DNA of 55,085 bases from Cytospora piceicola (taxonomy: Eukaryota > Ascomycota > Sordariomycetes > Diaporthales > Cytosporaceae): positions 1-55,085 of the forward strand of contig JALQBC010000085.1 of the NCBI GenBank assembly GCA_023375675.1, written 5' to 3'. A program made the position numbers and the translations under genes. Below, in pieces: positions 22,427 to 34,920 of the stretch; position 1 is the stretch's first letter, and each line of letters begins with the position of its first letter. Under the pieces are notes generated by a model. The model ran no database searches. It worked only from the letters and a program-made list of their open reading frames with translations, and was not told the origin of the DNA.

Positions 22427-25050
22427 AAGAGCAAGGATTCGTACTACCGAGGCAAGGAATCGTACTTTTACTATGTACTATATATAGCCTGCATAAGCTA
22501 CTAAGGCTATAGTAAGACTAGGTTATATAGCTATTTTAATTAATAGCCTTCTAGCTATTACTAAAACTATACAGCTATTATAGACGCTATTATTTCTAAT
22601 TGTATAAAGATAAAACTATTTCTGTTATAATTATAAAATTATAGCTATAAGATAGTTTAAGTTATATTACGTATATTATATTAGTTATTTATATAGCTAA
22701 TAATACATATTAACGCCTTTAAGCTAAACGATAGTTTAATTATAGCGTTTCAAGTCCCTTTATAAACTTTATAAACTAAACCGACAATATAGTCGCTTAT
22801 ATAGTCGCTTGTATAGCCGTCTATATAGCTGTTTATATACTTAGCTTATTTTGAAAACTTTCGATAATAGCAATAATATAGTCTAAACTATTAATACTAT
22901 TATTAAGAGCTTTTAATACCTTTTTTATACTTTTATGCTATCTTTTAGCTAATAAATAACCTGTTAAAGCTATAAAAGATCCGGCTATAAATATTCTCGG
23001 CTTATTGTTTTACGCTTATAGGCTATTTATACTTCGAAGCTTAAGCTGGTAGCTATAAATCGCTATCGGTTTTATTTAGTTATATAAAGGTATTACTAAA
23101 CTTTTATTAACAGTTTACCTGTTAAATTAATAACGAAGTCTGCCTACTTTAATCTTCAGCTTTTTTACTTAAAGATTATATATTTAACGCCGTTTTTAAA
23201 AATATTATAGCTACGTTAAAGATACTTTAGTTAGCTGCTAAGAAGGTAGCTATAGTATATAGGCGGCTATAAGTAACAACGATAAAACAACGTTCGTTAA
23301 TTCTAAAAAGAAAGTTTTAGTCGGTAAGGTTATAATTTAGCTAGTAAAAGTAATTGAGATCTTCCTTTTTAAAACACTATTTAAAGTTTTTAATAATATT
23401 CTCGAAAAGCTAATACTTATAAAGCGTATTATAACAGGCTTATTAACTATAGCTATTATTATATATTATATACTATTATTTATACTAATAGATAAGAAAC
23501 GCTAGCCTATAATAACGTTTTATGTAGTTTAGCCTTTATTTAAAGTATTATTATAATAGATTTCTTATTTAAATAAAGCCGTTATAACTTAATAGCTAAG
23601 CCTTAATTTATTTACTTTCTTTAGTTTTATACTAATAAGCTATAAAGTTAAAGACATAATTAATATAATCAGATAAGTAATCTATATAGCTAAAGCTATA
23701 GCACTTAAAGCTATAAATTTAAAAGACTTTATAACTAGCTTATTTAGCTATAATAGCTTTATCGTTATGTATATAATATCTTTTTAGATATATAATAATT
23801 TCGGTTTAATTTATAAACTAAGACTATAGCCGGCTTTACGCTTTATTATATACTTTTTATTAAAAGCTATACTTTATAAAGTAAATTATATTAAATAAAG
23901 CTTACTTTATATATAATATCTTTATAAGTATAATAGCTGGTATTAAAGTGTAGCGGTAAATAAGTATATTTAAACTATAAAATTTGTATTATCTCTTTTA
24001 TATTATTTAATATAATCGGTATTGAATTATAAATTAAGGTTATTATTATTGTCGAGGTTCGGCTAACTCTATTCTTATAGCCTTTTCTACTTCTGCTTTC
24101 TTTATCTTAAGCTGTATTATTAAACGCCTATTCTACTATATTAATAACAGTATTATTATAGTTAATAATAATAAAGCATAGAATATTGAAATTGTAATTA
24201 ATAAAAAGTTAGTTTTATTATTTTAATAGTTAATAAAAGCCTTTTTCGTACTTACTATCGATAAATCTTTAAAAAAAAAAATCGTTCTTATATAAAATAT
24301 AATTATAGTTTAAAAGAACGGTATTTATTTATTATTTATACTATATATATAGTTATAAACTACCTGGCTTCCGAATTATTAAAGCTATTATATCGATTAT
24401 AGTATAGCTTAAAATATACTATTAATATTACTAGCTTTATCTATATATTATTTATACTAATATTCTTTCGCTTTAAACTTATTAAAGGTTACTATTACTA
24501 GTTATAAAACATTTAGCTTCTGTTTTTTTTATACTTTTATAAAGTCTTTTATAGTGTTTAGCTTAAATCTTTAACTTAAAAATATACTAATTAAGTCCTT
24601 ATTTAAACGTTAAGGTTAAGTAGAAAGGTTAGATTATAACTTTATTAGCTTTTTAGATAAGATTCCGGACTATAGCCGGCGTATACACTTTTTAAAATTA
24701 TTAAAACCTATTATTAGCTTATTTAATATATACTATCGATAAGCTAAAGTAGCTTATTTATAGTTAACCTTAATAGTTTTAATAGTATTCTTTATATTTA
24801 TATTATACCGTTTTTCGCCTTTAAAGTAGTATAGCCTTACGTATATTAGCTTTAAAGTTTATATAATAGTCTTTTACTTTATATATACTATAACCTTATT
24901 TAGCTTATTTTTAAAGTTTTTAAAGGTGTTATATCTAGTAGTAAAGAAAATAAAGTAATATAATAGGTTAGTAAAGGTAAAAAGGAGGTTATTATTATAG
25001 GTATTAAACCGGTTCTAATATAAATACTTTATCTGCTCTTTTTAAAAGAG
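22427..25050. mobile_element. Element C, copy 1 (unclassified, possibly hAT)
   Basis: The left terminus AGAGCAAGGATTCGTAC is followed by a second CAAGGAATCGTAC motif 21 bp further on, the same layout as the D MITE termini. A second copy, carrying a deletion and two MITEs, lies at 39827-42499. A degraded inverse of the left tip (TACTTTATCTGCTCT) near 25027-25038 may mark the right end. Long plus-strand frames open except for TAG/TAA run through about 23380-25000 (for example LIDKKR then a stop-containing segment, and ITTFYVVQPLFKVLL near 23510). I do not recognise a transposase, BED finger or hAT dimerisation motif. The size (about 2.6 kb) fits an autonomous hAT element, but this is inference. 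Confidence 0.5.
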
Positions 25051-25275
25051 ATAGTTATAATCGGAATAGTATAATATAGATATAAGATAATTAAATTCCG
25101 AGTAACTGTTATAGGCTAGTGCCCTTTAAGGCGTATAGGATTAGTTAGCGGTATATAGGATACTAATTAGTATATTTAGTTATCTTAAGTATTTAGCTTT
25201 TTTAAGTATTTTCTTTCTTTTTTAAGTAGCTTGAATAATACTTTTAGTAGGTACTTACTAGATTTTTAACTATAG
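25051..25275 (+). mobile_element. Possible 3' LTR of Gypsy-1
   Basis: Purine tract AAAAGAGATAGTTATAA at about 25046 resembles the polypurine tract and LTR start of Gypsy-2 (51667-51690). The right half (about 25190-25275) is similar to 2985-3090 next to the Gypsy-1 gag region: both have TAAGTATTT, TCTTTTTTAAG and TATAGGCTAGC. This would bracket Gypsy-1. The resemblance is partial. Confidence 0.3.
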
Positions 25276-26336
25276 GCTAGCCTTTTATAGTAAGTTAGTA
25301 AGTAAATAAGTAAGTAAGTAGGTAAGTAAATTAGCTAGTAAGTTAACTAGTAAATTAGCTATTAAATTAGCTACTAATTTAGTTATTTAATTATAAAGTA
25401 AGTAAGTAACTAACTAAGTAAGTTAGTTAGTAAATAAAGTAAGTAAGTAAGTAATTAAGTAAAGTAAGTAAGTAAGTAAGTAAGTAATTAAGTAAGTAAG
25501 TAAGTAAGTAAGTTAGCTAGTAAATTAACTAGGAAGTAGGTAAGTAAGTAGGCTAGTGCGCTAGTAAATTAGCTAGTAAGTAGGTAAGTAAGTAGGTAAG
25601 TAAGTAGGTAGGTAGGTAAGTAGGTAAGTAAGTTAGCTAGTACATTAGCTAGTAATAAATTAGCTAGTAAGTAAGTAAATAAGTAACTAGGTAGGTAAGT
25701 AAGTAAGTGAGTTAGCTAGTAAGATAGCTAGTAAGTTAGCTAGTAAATTAACTAGTAAAGTAGTTAATAAAGTAGCTAGTAAATTAGTTATTTAATTATT
25801 AAGTAGTTAACTAACTAAGTACTTAAGTAGGTTAGCTAGTAAGTTAGTAAGTAAGTAAATTAAAAAGTAGTTAAGTTAAAAGTAAGTAAGTAAATAAATA
25901 TATAAATAAATAAGTAAGTAAGTAAGTAAGTAAGTTAACTAATAAGTCAGTTATTATATTAGTTAATAAGTAGATTAGCTAGTAAGTAAATTAGCTAATA
26001 AGTATATAAATAAGTAAGTATATAAATAAGTAAGTAAGTAAGTTAGTAAATAAGTTAGCTAGTAAGTTAGCTATTAAGTAAGTAAATATATAAGTAAATA
26101 AGTAAAACTATAAGTAAGTAAGTAAATAAGTAAGTAAGTTAAATAGTAAGTAAATAAGTAAGTAAGTAAGTTAATAAGTTAGCTAGTAAGTAAATTAGCT
26201 ATTAAATAAGTAAATACGTAAGTAAGTAGATATATAAGTAAGTAAGTAAATAAGTAAGTAAGTAGGTAGGTAAGTAAATAAGTTAGCTATTAAATGTAAA
26301 TAAATAAGTAAATAAATTAGCTATTAAGTTAGTAAA

Positions 26337-26378
<42 letters not shown>

Positions 26379-26640
26379 TATAAGCTAGCTAGTAATTTAG
26401 TTATTAAGTAAGTAAGTAGGTAGGTAAGTTAGCTAGTAAGTTAGCTAGTAAGTTAGCTAGTAAGTTAGCTAGTAAGTAAATAAGTAAGTAAGTAAGTAAG
26501 TAAGAAGGTAGGTAAGTAAATAAGTTAGTTAGTAAATTAGCTAGTAAGTTAGTTAGTAAATTAGCTAGTAAAGTAGTTAATAAAGTAGCTAGTAATTTAG
26601 TTATCTAATTATTAAGTAAATAAGTTATAAATAAATATTT
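25276..26640. repeat. (TAAG)n microsatellite block
   Basis: About 1.36 kb of TAAG, TAGG, TTAGC and TTAACTAG tetramer mixtures, with rare CpA or TpG (for example GTACATTAGC near 25640). It ends directly at A copy 2. Confidence 0.95.
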
Positions 26641-26803
26641 CGCCGCTTAAGGCTGCAGAGGAGACAATAGAGTAACGCCCGAATAGCGTTACTCTATCAG
26701 ATCCGGAGCAGCTTAAGCGGCGTATCTACCTAAGTAGCTATTAAGATTCCGATCCTTCTTAACGGAAGGCCTTCTCGGCAGGCGGTCCTACCGCCGTTCC
26801 CTA
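26641..26803 (-). repeat. Hairpin element A, copy 2
   Basis: Minus-strand A copy with a well-kept long palindrome at 26641-26722 (CGCCGCTTAAGGCTGC arm, AGAGTAACGCC / GCGTTACTCT inner arms). It ends in the GGCGGTCCTACCGCC hairpin and GTTCCC. The microsatellite lies on the palindrome side. It abuts a Copia fragment. Confidence 0.9.
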
Positions 26804-26937
26804 GTATAGTACTATTTATTAAGAAAACTTAATCTATAGTTATTTTACCTTTAGAACAAAATAAAGATAATAATTGCTATATTATATACTATTACTTTCT
26901 CTTCTTTTTAAGCCTTTACTATAATCGAAAATATAGA
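26804..26937 (+). pseudogene. Copia fragment (gag part), plus orientation
   Basis: It matches Copia-1 at about 16318-16440; shared runs include GATAATTGCTATATTATATA and ATAATCGAAAATATAG. It is cut by Copia-3, whose inverted LTR starts at 26938. It probably belongs to the same old element as the fragment at 39310-39826. Confidence 0.75.
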
Positions 26938-27137
26938 TGTTAGTAAGTGTACAAGGTAACACAGATACAATCGATCGTATAGTCTTTTAGTTTAAGTTAT
27001 ATGTCTCTATTCTCTAAGTTTAAAGCTATCGCTAGGCTTAGTATAATAACCTATCTATAGGCTAAGCGGCTTAACAGTTCTGCCGCCCTGCTAGGGCGGT
27101 AAGCCTAACCGCTTACTTAATTAGGTATCGTTTTATA
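26938..27137 (-). repeat. Copia-3 LTR (3' LTR of the minus-strand element)
   Basis: 200-bp LTR homologous to the other Copia LTRs: CGATCGTATAG palindrome region, a GCCGCCCTGCTAGGGCGG hairpin, and an end reading GGTATCGTTTTATA. It keeps several CpA/TpG sites. Confidence 0.85.
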
Positions 27138-27528
27138 CTAATAGCTTTTCTGTTTTATAATAGCTTTATACTATCGATCTACCTGTACTATTTACAGCTT
27201 TATATATATAGGCTTTTTTTAATCGTCTGTAATACATTTATAAAAAATCGACGTCCTTTTAATTATCGCCTTTATTCGGTTCGCCGTTAAACCGACTATA
27301 AGATATAGTACTTACGGTATTATAAGCCGATGCCCTTAGCCTATTATACTAGCTATACCGTCGATTAAACGCGGTCTATATATCCTTCTACCTTAATTAT
27401 TCACTTGTTTAAATCGATTAGGTATACTAAAGCCTTATTTAGCAATGCCTTTATTATTACGTTAGCTAAATTGTTATTACCGTTAATTTATCGTATCTTA
27501 TAGACCTTTTATCTCTTATATACAATCA

Positions 27529-28090
27529 GTCTAAAACATAACCGATTAAAGCACTTTCTTATAGTAAACCTCTAACTTTACTACTATATATCTCTATTAA
27601 TAATATAAATATAAGCTAGATCTGATATAGGTATTTATACTATACTATAAAGACTAACTTTATCGCTTTAGTTTTATATTAAAAAATTATTTAAAAGTAT
27701 TTGCTTAAAGTAGAACATTTTAAAAACCTTAATAGTTTTTAAATATCTTAGGCCGCTATAATTTCGGGTACCTCGTCGAGCTTTATAGCGGGTTATAGCG
27801 GCTACTATTTCGATTTATAGAAGGCTTCTTTTTTTAACCTTTTATAAATAAATTAAAATAACTTAAACCTCCGTTTCTTTAAACTTAAATATTAACTTAA
27901 CCCGACGAATAAATTAGGTACAAATATATACTTTTAATATATTATAGATATATATATATAGTATTATATATATCTTAAATTCAGGCTGTACTTACTATTT
28001 ATTTACGAAGATTTAAGGGTTTGAAAGTGCTGAAATTCAGGGGGTTTACTATAGCAAATCCAGTCGTCATCGGTTATTTTCCGTTCTTAC
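27529..28090. mobile_element. Insertion E: MITE-like element in Copia-3
   Basis: Copia-1 and Copia-2 are continuous at this site, while Copia-3 carries about 562 extra bases. The ends are inverted: CTAAAACATAACCGAT on the left, ATCGGTTATTTTCCG on the right. An inner inverted pair TATAGTAAACC / GGTTTACTATA lies 20-25 bp further in. Flanking TACAATCA and TATAACTA differ only by C/T changes and could be an 8-bp duplication altered by RIP. The right third (28010-28075) keeps many CpA and TpG. There is no coding frame. Confidence 0.55.
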
Positions 28091-28099
28091 TATAACTAA

Positions 28100-29480
28100 T
28101 ATAGCGATATAATGTCGATTATTAGCTGTTTTTATTTCGTTGTATTTAGCTTAACTAAACACGTATATAATAAATACGAGTTTATATAAATTGTAAAGGG
28201 GATTATCGGAAAGTTTAGTTAATCGGTAATTATCTTTAAAGTAAATAAAATTATAACGCCGAAATCGAAGCTATTAGTTATACTATAAATCTTTAATACT
28301 AGAACGTTTTATATAATATACTTATATTTTATAGAAAACTAATATAAAACGTTATGTTATATTTTATATTTTATATTATTGTTATTCTTTTTTTCGTCGA
28401 TAAAAACGATTATAAAGCTGATTTAAGAACTAAAATCTTAGTTATTTATAAAAAACATAATCGATAAAAACAGTTAATTTAACTTTCGTTAAATTAAAAG
28501 CAATATATTGTAAACCCTTTTCGACGTTCTTTATTTATTATTTAAAGCGTTAAGTTAATAGCTTATAGTCTTTTACGTTTAGATTTTAAATTTAAGTCAT
28601 AATAAAGAGATTAAAAGCGGCTTTCGGTTAATAAATTAATATTAAATATACTTTATAAATATACTATTTAAAATACTTTTAAGTATAGTTAAACGCTTTT
28701 AGGTTAACCTTTTCGATTTTAACGGTTTATTCTGTTTATTTAACTTCGATAGATCTATCGTTATATATTATAACTTTAATACCGTTAAAATCGAAAAGAA
28801 TACTTAACGAAAGTCTTATTTTAAGCTTATATTTAATCTCTACTTTTTAAATTTCCTTTTCTTCTATCGTCGAAAAAGCTAAGGTTCCGAGTATAAAGGT
28901 ATTATTAGTTTATATACTAATAATATTTAAAAAGTCTTTACCGCCGGTTATAATAAAAAAGTAAAAGTTATATATAAATATATTTATACTAAGTTTTATA
29001 TAATAATACTTATAATATATCGTTTACTAATATATATTTACTTCGGCAATACTATAAAAAGGCTTTATAAGCCGTATAATAGTGTTTAAAAGGTATCGGA
29101 GCTTAAGTTCCTTTAGTAATATAGCTAAAATCGTTTATATTAGCTTTAATTTTAATTAAAAATAAACCTATATAACGTTATAAAACTCTATAATTATACT
29201 TATTCGGAATAGAAATAAGGTAAAGACGGCGATAATATATTAGCTAACGTTTTAAATCGTTAGCGATTAAATAAGGATATCTTTTTTACCGGCGTTATTA
29301 TACCTTTAAATAATAAAACGTAACTTTTTATATAGCTTTTTAGTCTTACCTTTAATTTTATAAACTATTTATACTTTAAATAAGTAGTATAAGTAATAGG
29401 CTTTTTAATTAAATAGCTTAAAACAGAAAACGTTATAGTCGATAAAGTTTATAATCTATTTTATATTAAACTTTTCGAAA
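28100..29480 (-). pseudogene. Copia-3 reverse transcriptase and RNase H relic
   Basis: Minus-strand counterpart of 19380-20900. RNase H catalytic surroundings lie near 28400-28490. The reverse transcriptase motif near 28900-28920 reads SI-(stop)-TNNTFILGT, again with both aspartates changed to asparagine. Stops replace glutamine codons. Confidence 0.75.
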
Positions 29481-29689
29481 GGCTTAGCGGGGCTAATAAT
29501 AACGCTATTATAACGTAACTTTAAAGCTAACTTCTAGTTATCTTTCTCCTTTTAAGTAAAGAAAATAAAAATAGCCGGGGTAGCCGGAGTAGCTAGTTTA
29601 AGCTTATTTGTAAACTTAAAAGGCCGGTTATATTTTTATAGCCTTTATAGTTTAGTTTACGCTAAAGTAATCGGTAGCTATAGCTCGGT

Positions 29690-29840
29690 TTATACTAAAC
29701 CGAAGAAAAGGAATACTTTAAAAGTCTATACTAAACCGAGTAAAAAGAATACTTTAAAGGTCTATACCGGACTAAACGAAGGGGATACTTTAAAGGTTTA
29801 TACTAAACCGAGTAAAAAGGATATTTTAAAGGTTATTTCT
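29690..29840 (-). repeat. Copia-3 36-bp minisatellite
   Basis: Four 36-bp tandem units of the type GTCTATACTAAACCGAG then AAAAAGAATACTTTAAAG, inverse of the repeat in Copia-1, between the integrase and reverse transcriptase relics. Confidence 0.75.
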
Positions 29841-29849
29841 TTAGAATTG

Positions 29850-30620
29850 TTATAAAGATATAAGTAAACTAGTATAAATCGAAATTTAATAAGTCTATTA
29901 AAAAGGTTTAATATAAAATCGTACTTATCGATAGTAAGTAGGTTATATAAGCTTTATTAGCCCCTTTTTTCTTATTATATATATACTTTATTTTAAAAAA
30001 GTAAAGCTATTTACTTACTTATATTTAAACTATTTCGTATAACGATAGCTTTATTAGTTTGTTATTTTATAAAAAGCTTTTATAATACTTTTATAGCCTT
30101 TATAATTATTTTTATACGTTATAATATCGATAATAATAAAAGCGAATCGAAGTTTATTCGAAAGTAAGCATTAAAGATAAGTAATATAGATATTAACTTA
30201 TCCGGTCTTACTATATTATTCAGAGCTGTAATAGCTATTTATAAAATAATATTATTATTAAAAATAGTCGAAAACTCGGTATATAAGATTTCGAAGGTAT
30301 AATATAAAAAGCTATAATATTTTTCAACTTTTCTAAAAAACTAATAAGCCTTTATAAATACTTATTAATATATAATCTTTATAATTTTAGCTTTATCTCG
30401 GAATTCTACTAATATATAGTTAATACCGGTATTATAAACTAACTAGTTAAAAGGTCCGAAATATATATTTATTTATGTTATCCGAAGGGCTTTTTATATA
30501 TTTTTAATAAATAATGAGATTAAAAAGTATATACCTTAAGAAAACGTTAATAAGTTTATAATATAAAATACCGGTTTTCTAAGTAAGTATATAACGTTAA
30601 CGATAAGCTTATAATTAAAA
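29850..30620 (-). pseudogene. Copia-3 integrase relic
   Basis: Minus-strand equivalent of 18370-19015. Conserved segments around 30290-30450 correspond to the VGKVE and FRNKAKIIK blocks. TAA/TAG codons interrupt it. The assignment rests on nucleotide similarity to the other two copies. Confidence 0.7.
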
Positions 30621-31129
30621 TTATAATTATCTTTTAAAGTAAATTTAAATCGTTAAAAGGTAAAGCTTTTTATTTAATAATAATAATAAAACTTTATAAT
30701 AACCTTAAAGACTATAACGTTAATTATTCAGCCGGTATTTATTAATAGCCGGGATAGCCGACTAATAGTCGGATATCTGAAATAATAATAAAAATAACGT
30801 AGCTTTTTTTATATAAAAAAGACGTTAGTATTTTATTTTTAAAACAAAAACCTATAAATAGCTTTATTTCCGGATAATAAAGATAGCCTTTTCTTTATTT
30901 TATTTATCGACTTTTACTAACTTATTTATAATATTTCGAAAAAAAAAAACGTTTAATTTATTTATATTTTAAATATATAAAAAGAACGACGTAAGTATAT
31001 TAATAATATAAGAAGTTATAGTTTCGAAAAATAAAATAACGTTAATAGTATCGAAAAAAGCTAGCTATACTTTTCGGCTAAGTTTAATAATAGCTTTACC
31101 GGCCTTAGTTTTATTTATTTTTACTAAAG

Positions 31130-32131
31130 GGTTTTTATATTTAAAAAGTGAAGTATTAGTTATAGCTTATAGTTAAGAACTTTATCGTTTTTATATTAAA
31201 GATAATACTTTAGAATTTTAAATTTAAATAACGTTTTTAAAAAGTAAACTATAAAACTAAAACGATAGTAATCTTATATCCGGCCTTACTATTATTATTA
31301 TTAGAAATAGTATAAAGAAAAGCTATATTTATTAGCTAATATATAGCTTTTTTATCTTTAAAAACGTTAGCTTTATTATTATTATTATTATTTTATTCGG
31401 TTAAGCTATAGATACTATAAACAGCTTTATAGCTTTTATAGTTAGTTAAAAAGACTATAAAGCCTTTTTTTATAGCCGGTTTATTATAATATTTATATTA
31501 TATTAAATATTAGTTTTAAAAGTGTTATTGTTTTTAAAAGTATATTTTGTAAACTAATAGCCTTTTTAGCTATAAATAAAACACTTTTTCTTTTTATATA
31601 GTTATTAATATTTATTATTTTAATGGTTATTATAAAAGGTTTTTCTATAAAAGCTAAAACTATTTCTTTAAAAGCCGAAACCTTTTTATTAATAGTTATT
31701 ATTATATCGACAGTCGAAGTACTAAGCTTTATCGTTAAGTTATTTTTAAATAAAGTAGATACCGGTATTATTCTTCCGCTTAAAAAATAGCTTAAAAATA
31801 AACAGAAGTTTTAAAAAAGCTTTTCGTAAAAAGTAATAAGTATATAAAAGGTATATTCGAACTTAACTACTTTTTTATATATTTAAAAGACTATTATCTT
31901 TAAAATCTTATCGATAACGTAATAAAGGCCGAAAGTATATTACTAAAACTAAAACTTATTTAATATAAAGCGTAAAACTTTTTAAAAGCTTTTATCGACG
32001 TTATTGTTTTCGTTTTAAAAGCTATTAAACGTTATACTAGTTTAATCGTTGAAATAATATTAATAATTTATATTAGTTTTAAAGTAAGTCTTTAGCTTTT
32101 TATATGTTATAATAAAATCGTTTATTATATC
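31130..32131 (-). pseudogene. Copia-3 gag relic, truncated
   Basis: Minus-strand gag C-terminal half. The zinc-knuckle neighbourhood lies near 31530-31600 (AAAACACTTTTTC on the plus strand, reading KKKCFIYS). The N-terminal half is lost at the junction with Copia-2 at 32131/32132. Confidence 0.65.
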
Positions 32132-32331
32132 TGTAGAACGCTGCTTAATTAAGCAGGCGGTTAGGCCTGCCGCCTCGGCAAGGCGGCAGAACTATTAGGC
32201 CGCCTAGCCTATAGATAAGTTTCTATACCAGGCCTGTAGATAGCTTTAAACCTAGAGAATACACATATATAACCTTAAACTAATAAACTAAACGATCGAT
32301 CGTATTTATATTACCCTAAGCCCTACTAATA
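32132..32331 (+). repeat. Copia-2 5' LTR
   Basis: Starts TGTAGAACGCTGCTTAATT with an intact TG and ends CCCTACTAATA. It contains AACGATCGATCGTATT and the CCGCCTCGGCAAGGCGG hairpin. The best preserved LTR start in the window; used to define the LTR boundary in the other copies. Confidence 0.85.
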
Positions 32332-32369
32332 CTAATCAGTAGTTATATAAGTAACCTTTAATAGTAAGG

Positions 32370-34920
32370 TTAAAAGAGGCAGATTTTTCTTATAATTATT
32401 CTGCGACGATTAAGGCTCCTTTACAGGCTGTTCGTCGTATTTTAAGTTACAAGATCTACGTTAAAATTAAGGCTATCTACAGTTATTTAAATATAGCTAA
32501 CCTTTAGAAAGTAGTCGATATTAACCGATAAACCTTCGTAAGGCCTTTTTACACTAATCTAACGGTAACGTATCTGTTTAAAAAACTACCTTATAACTTA
32601 CCGGTACGTATTATCGCGTAATACCTTTAAAAATTCCCTATACTACGAACTTTCCTTCCGAACAAAACCGTATACCTATTCTATACTATAAACTTCCCTT
32701 AAGGTAAAACTTATATACTTTCTCGGCCTGTTATTTCTTTTACTGAAAATAACTTTCTATTACGACTTTTCCTTATAATAATTACAAACCTTCCCTCTAT
32801 ACCTTTACTTTATAACTTTATAATAAACCTTTTATATAATTATAACTTTATTTATAACCTTTATAACCTTCCTTTCCTTTATAACCGTACCTATAATTTT
32901 CCTTTTTATTTTAAAACCTTATAAAATCTTCCTTTAAGAACCCTACTTTATAATAAACCCTTTCTTTATAAACCTTTTCGACGTTAGTTATATAAATAAA
33001 AAGGCTAGTAAAGGTTAAGCTATTATATAATAATTTTAAGCGATTACTACCTATAGGTAAATAGTTTAAACGTATTAGTAGTTAGTCGGAAAAGTATAGT
33101 ATAAGAACGTTTTTCTTTTTATATACTTCGATTATAATTATTATAACTTTACAATAGCCTTCGATAAAAATAAAGCCGACAGCCTTTACCTTTTATAAAA
33201 ATACCTCGACGGCTTAATAAAGGTATCGCGAGTTCTTTAAAGCTAATAAATATACGTCGACTTAAAGCTATAGAATACTTTTATAAGTAAAGATATACTT
33301 AATAAGGTTAATATAACGACTTTTACTATATATATTATTAAGAACCTTTATTAAATAAGTATTACCGGCGAACATCTGTTAGTAAACTTTTAAAAAGACT
33401 TCAAAGGTTAAAATAAAAGTATATTTAAGTTAATTATCTTTATTTAATAACGTAAAATAAAAACCTTTTTAAAAAAATAAGAGATCTATATAAGTATATA
33501 TAAAAACTACTTTACTATTTAATTACCGGATATTATAATAAAGGAAAAGCTACCGGTATAATTAAAAGATAAGATAAAAACAGAATAGTTTCTTTTCGAC
33601 GTAAAAGTAAAATAGTAAGCGAAATAAGTTATTATCGACAAAGTAGAAAGTAGCTAAAGCTTTTTATAAATAGTAGTTATAACCTTTTTCTTTTTTAGCT
33701 TAAAGACGATAATAATAACGTAATACCGTTTATCGAAAAAGATAAATCGTCGGTTTTTTTACCTTCTGGAAAGGAATAAGGATAACGATCGCTATATTAT
33801 ATACCGTTACTCTCTCCTCCTTTTAAGCCTTTATTACAATTAAAAATATAACTACCGCTACTATTACGAAATATAAGGCTATTAATAAGCTTTTAAGGCC
33901 CGGTATAACCTACTACGTTATAAAATTAACCTTAGAATTATCCGAACCTTTCTCTTTTATAGTTATATACGCCGGCCGGTATATTATACTATTAACGAAA
34001 AGCTATATATCTTTTAGTTTTTAAATACTTTTATAAGCTATTATATAACCTTTATAAAACTTTCCTTTTTCGTTAAATATTTAACCGTATACTAAAACTA
34101 AAGAAAATTATAGCTTTCTCGAAAGCTTAAAATAAAGATAAGAAGTAAACTAAAAAGCTTTATAACTTATTAAATAATAAGCTAAAGATCTTTATAAATC
34201 TCTGTTATTATAACAGTATTTAGCTAAACTAGTTTTACATCGTATTTCTCCGAATTTTTACCGGAAGAGTTAAGATTTACTATATTTACTATATCGGTAC
34301 GGCGGATAATTTTACTATAACGTATAAAAAGCTAAAGACTTACTTTAAAACCGATATAAATTATTAATAGTATTATAACGATTAGATTAATACGATATTT
34401 AATAACTTTCGGAACAATAAAGATAACGTCGATAAAAGCTTTTATAAGGTCTTACGCCTTATACTAAATAAACTCTAGCTTTATTAATATACTTTCGGCC
34501 TTTATTACGCTAACGATAAGATTTTAAAGATAATAGTCTTTCGAGTATATAAAAGAGTAGCTAAGTTCGAGTACGCTTTTTATATACCCGCTACTCTTTA
34601 TAAAAAGCTTTTCTAAAACCTTTACTTATCTTTCGAACTATCTTTTAAACGAAAGAATAGTACCGGCGGCTACTTTGTTTAAAAACGACTTAACGATAAA
34701 ACTTATTACCTCGACCGTTAATATAATAATAACTGTTAATAAAAAGGTTCTAACTTCCGAAAAAGCGGTTTCGGCTTTTACAGAAAAACTTTTTATAATA
34801 ACCGTCGGGATAATAAACGCCGGTAACTATATAAGAAGAAAAAGTACTTTATTTATAGCTAAAAAGGCTATTAATTTATAAAGTATACCTCGGAAAAGAG
34901 ATAACGCTTCCGGAACTAAT
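32370..34920 (+). pseudogene. Copia-2 gag relic
   Basis: Collinear with Copia-1 gag. The region before the zinc knuckle is a Gly/Arg/Lys/Asn-rich basic segment (about 34735-34850, for example FRKSGFGFYRKTFYNNRR). It runs into KKKKYFIYS and then FIKYTSEKR at about 34843-34905, a zinc-knuckle relic with C-to-Y changes. TAA/TAG replace glutamine and tryptophan codons. A 68-codon open stretch at 34675-34881 lies in another frame and is not the gag frame. Confidence 0.7.

Larger units (their letters stand above)
26938..32131 (-). mobile_element. Copia-3: 5'-truncated Copia element, minus strand
   Basis: Inverted LTR at 26938-27137 (TGTTAGTAAGTGTACAAGG start on the plus strand). Going right, the minus-strand RNase H, reverse transcriptase, integrase and part of gag follow. 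It stops at 32131, equivalent to Copia-1 position about 16888, where Copia-2 begins, so the 5' part and 5' LTR are missing. It carries insertion E at 27529-28090. Confidence 0.85.

Noticed and set aside
22427..25050. Assigning element C as an autonomous hAT transposase gene
   Set aside because: Only the terminal motif supports it. No BED finger, RNase H-like catalytic block or dimerisation motif was readable, and the right terminus is uncertain.
34675..34881. Open frame of 68 codons starting with TTG on the plus strand
   Set aside because: It lies inside Copia-2 gag but in a different frame from the Gly/Arg-rich segment and zinc-knuckle relic. The gag frame here has TAA/TAG at glutamine positions. 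The homologous stretch in Copia-3 shows the same frame relation. It is a chance opening, not a gene.
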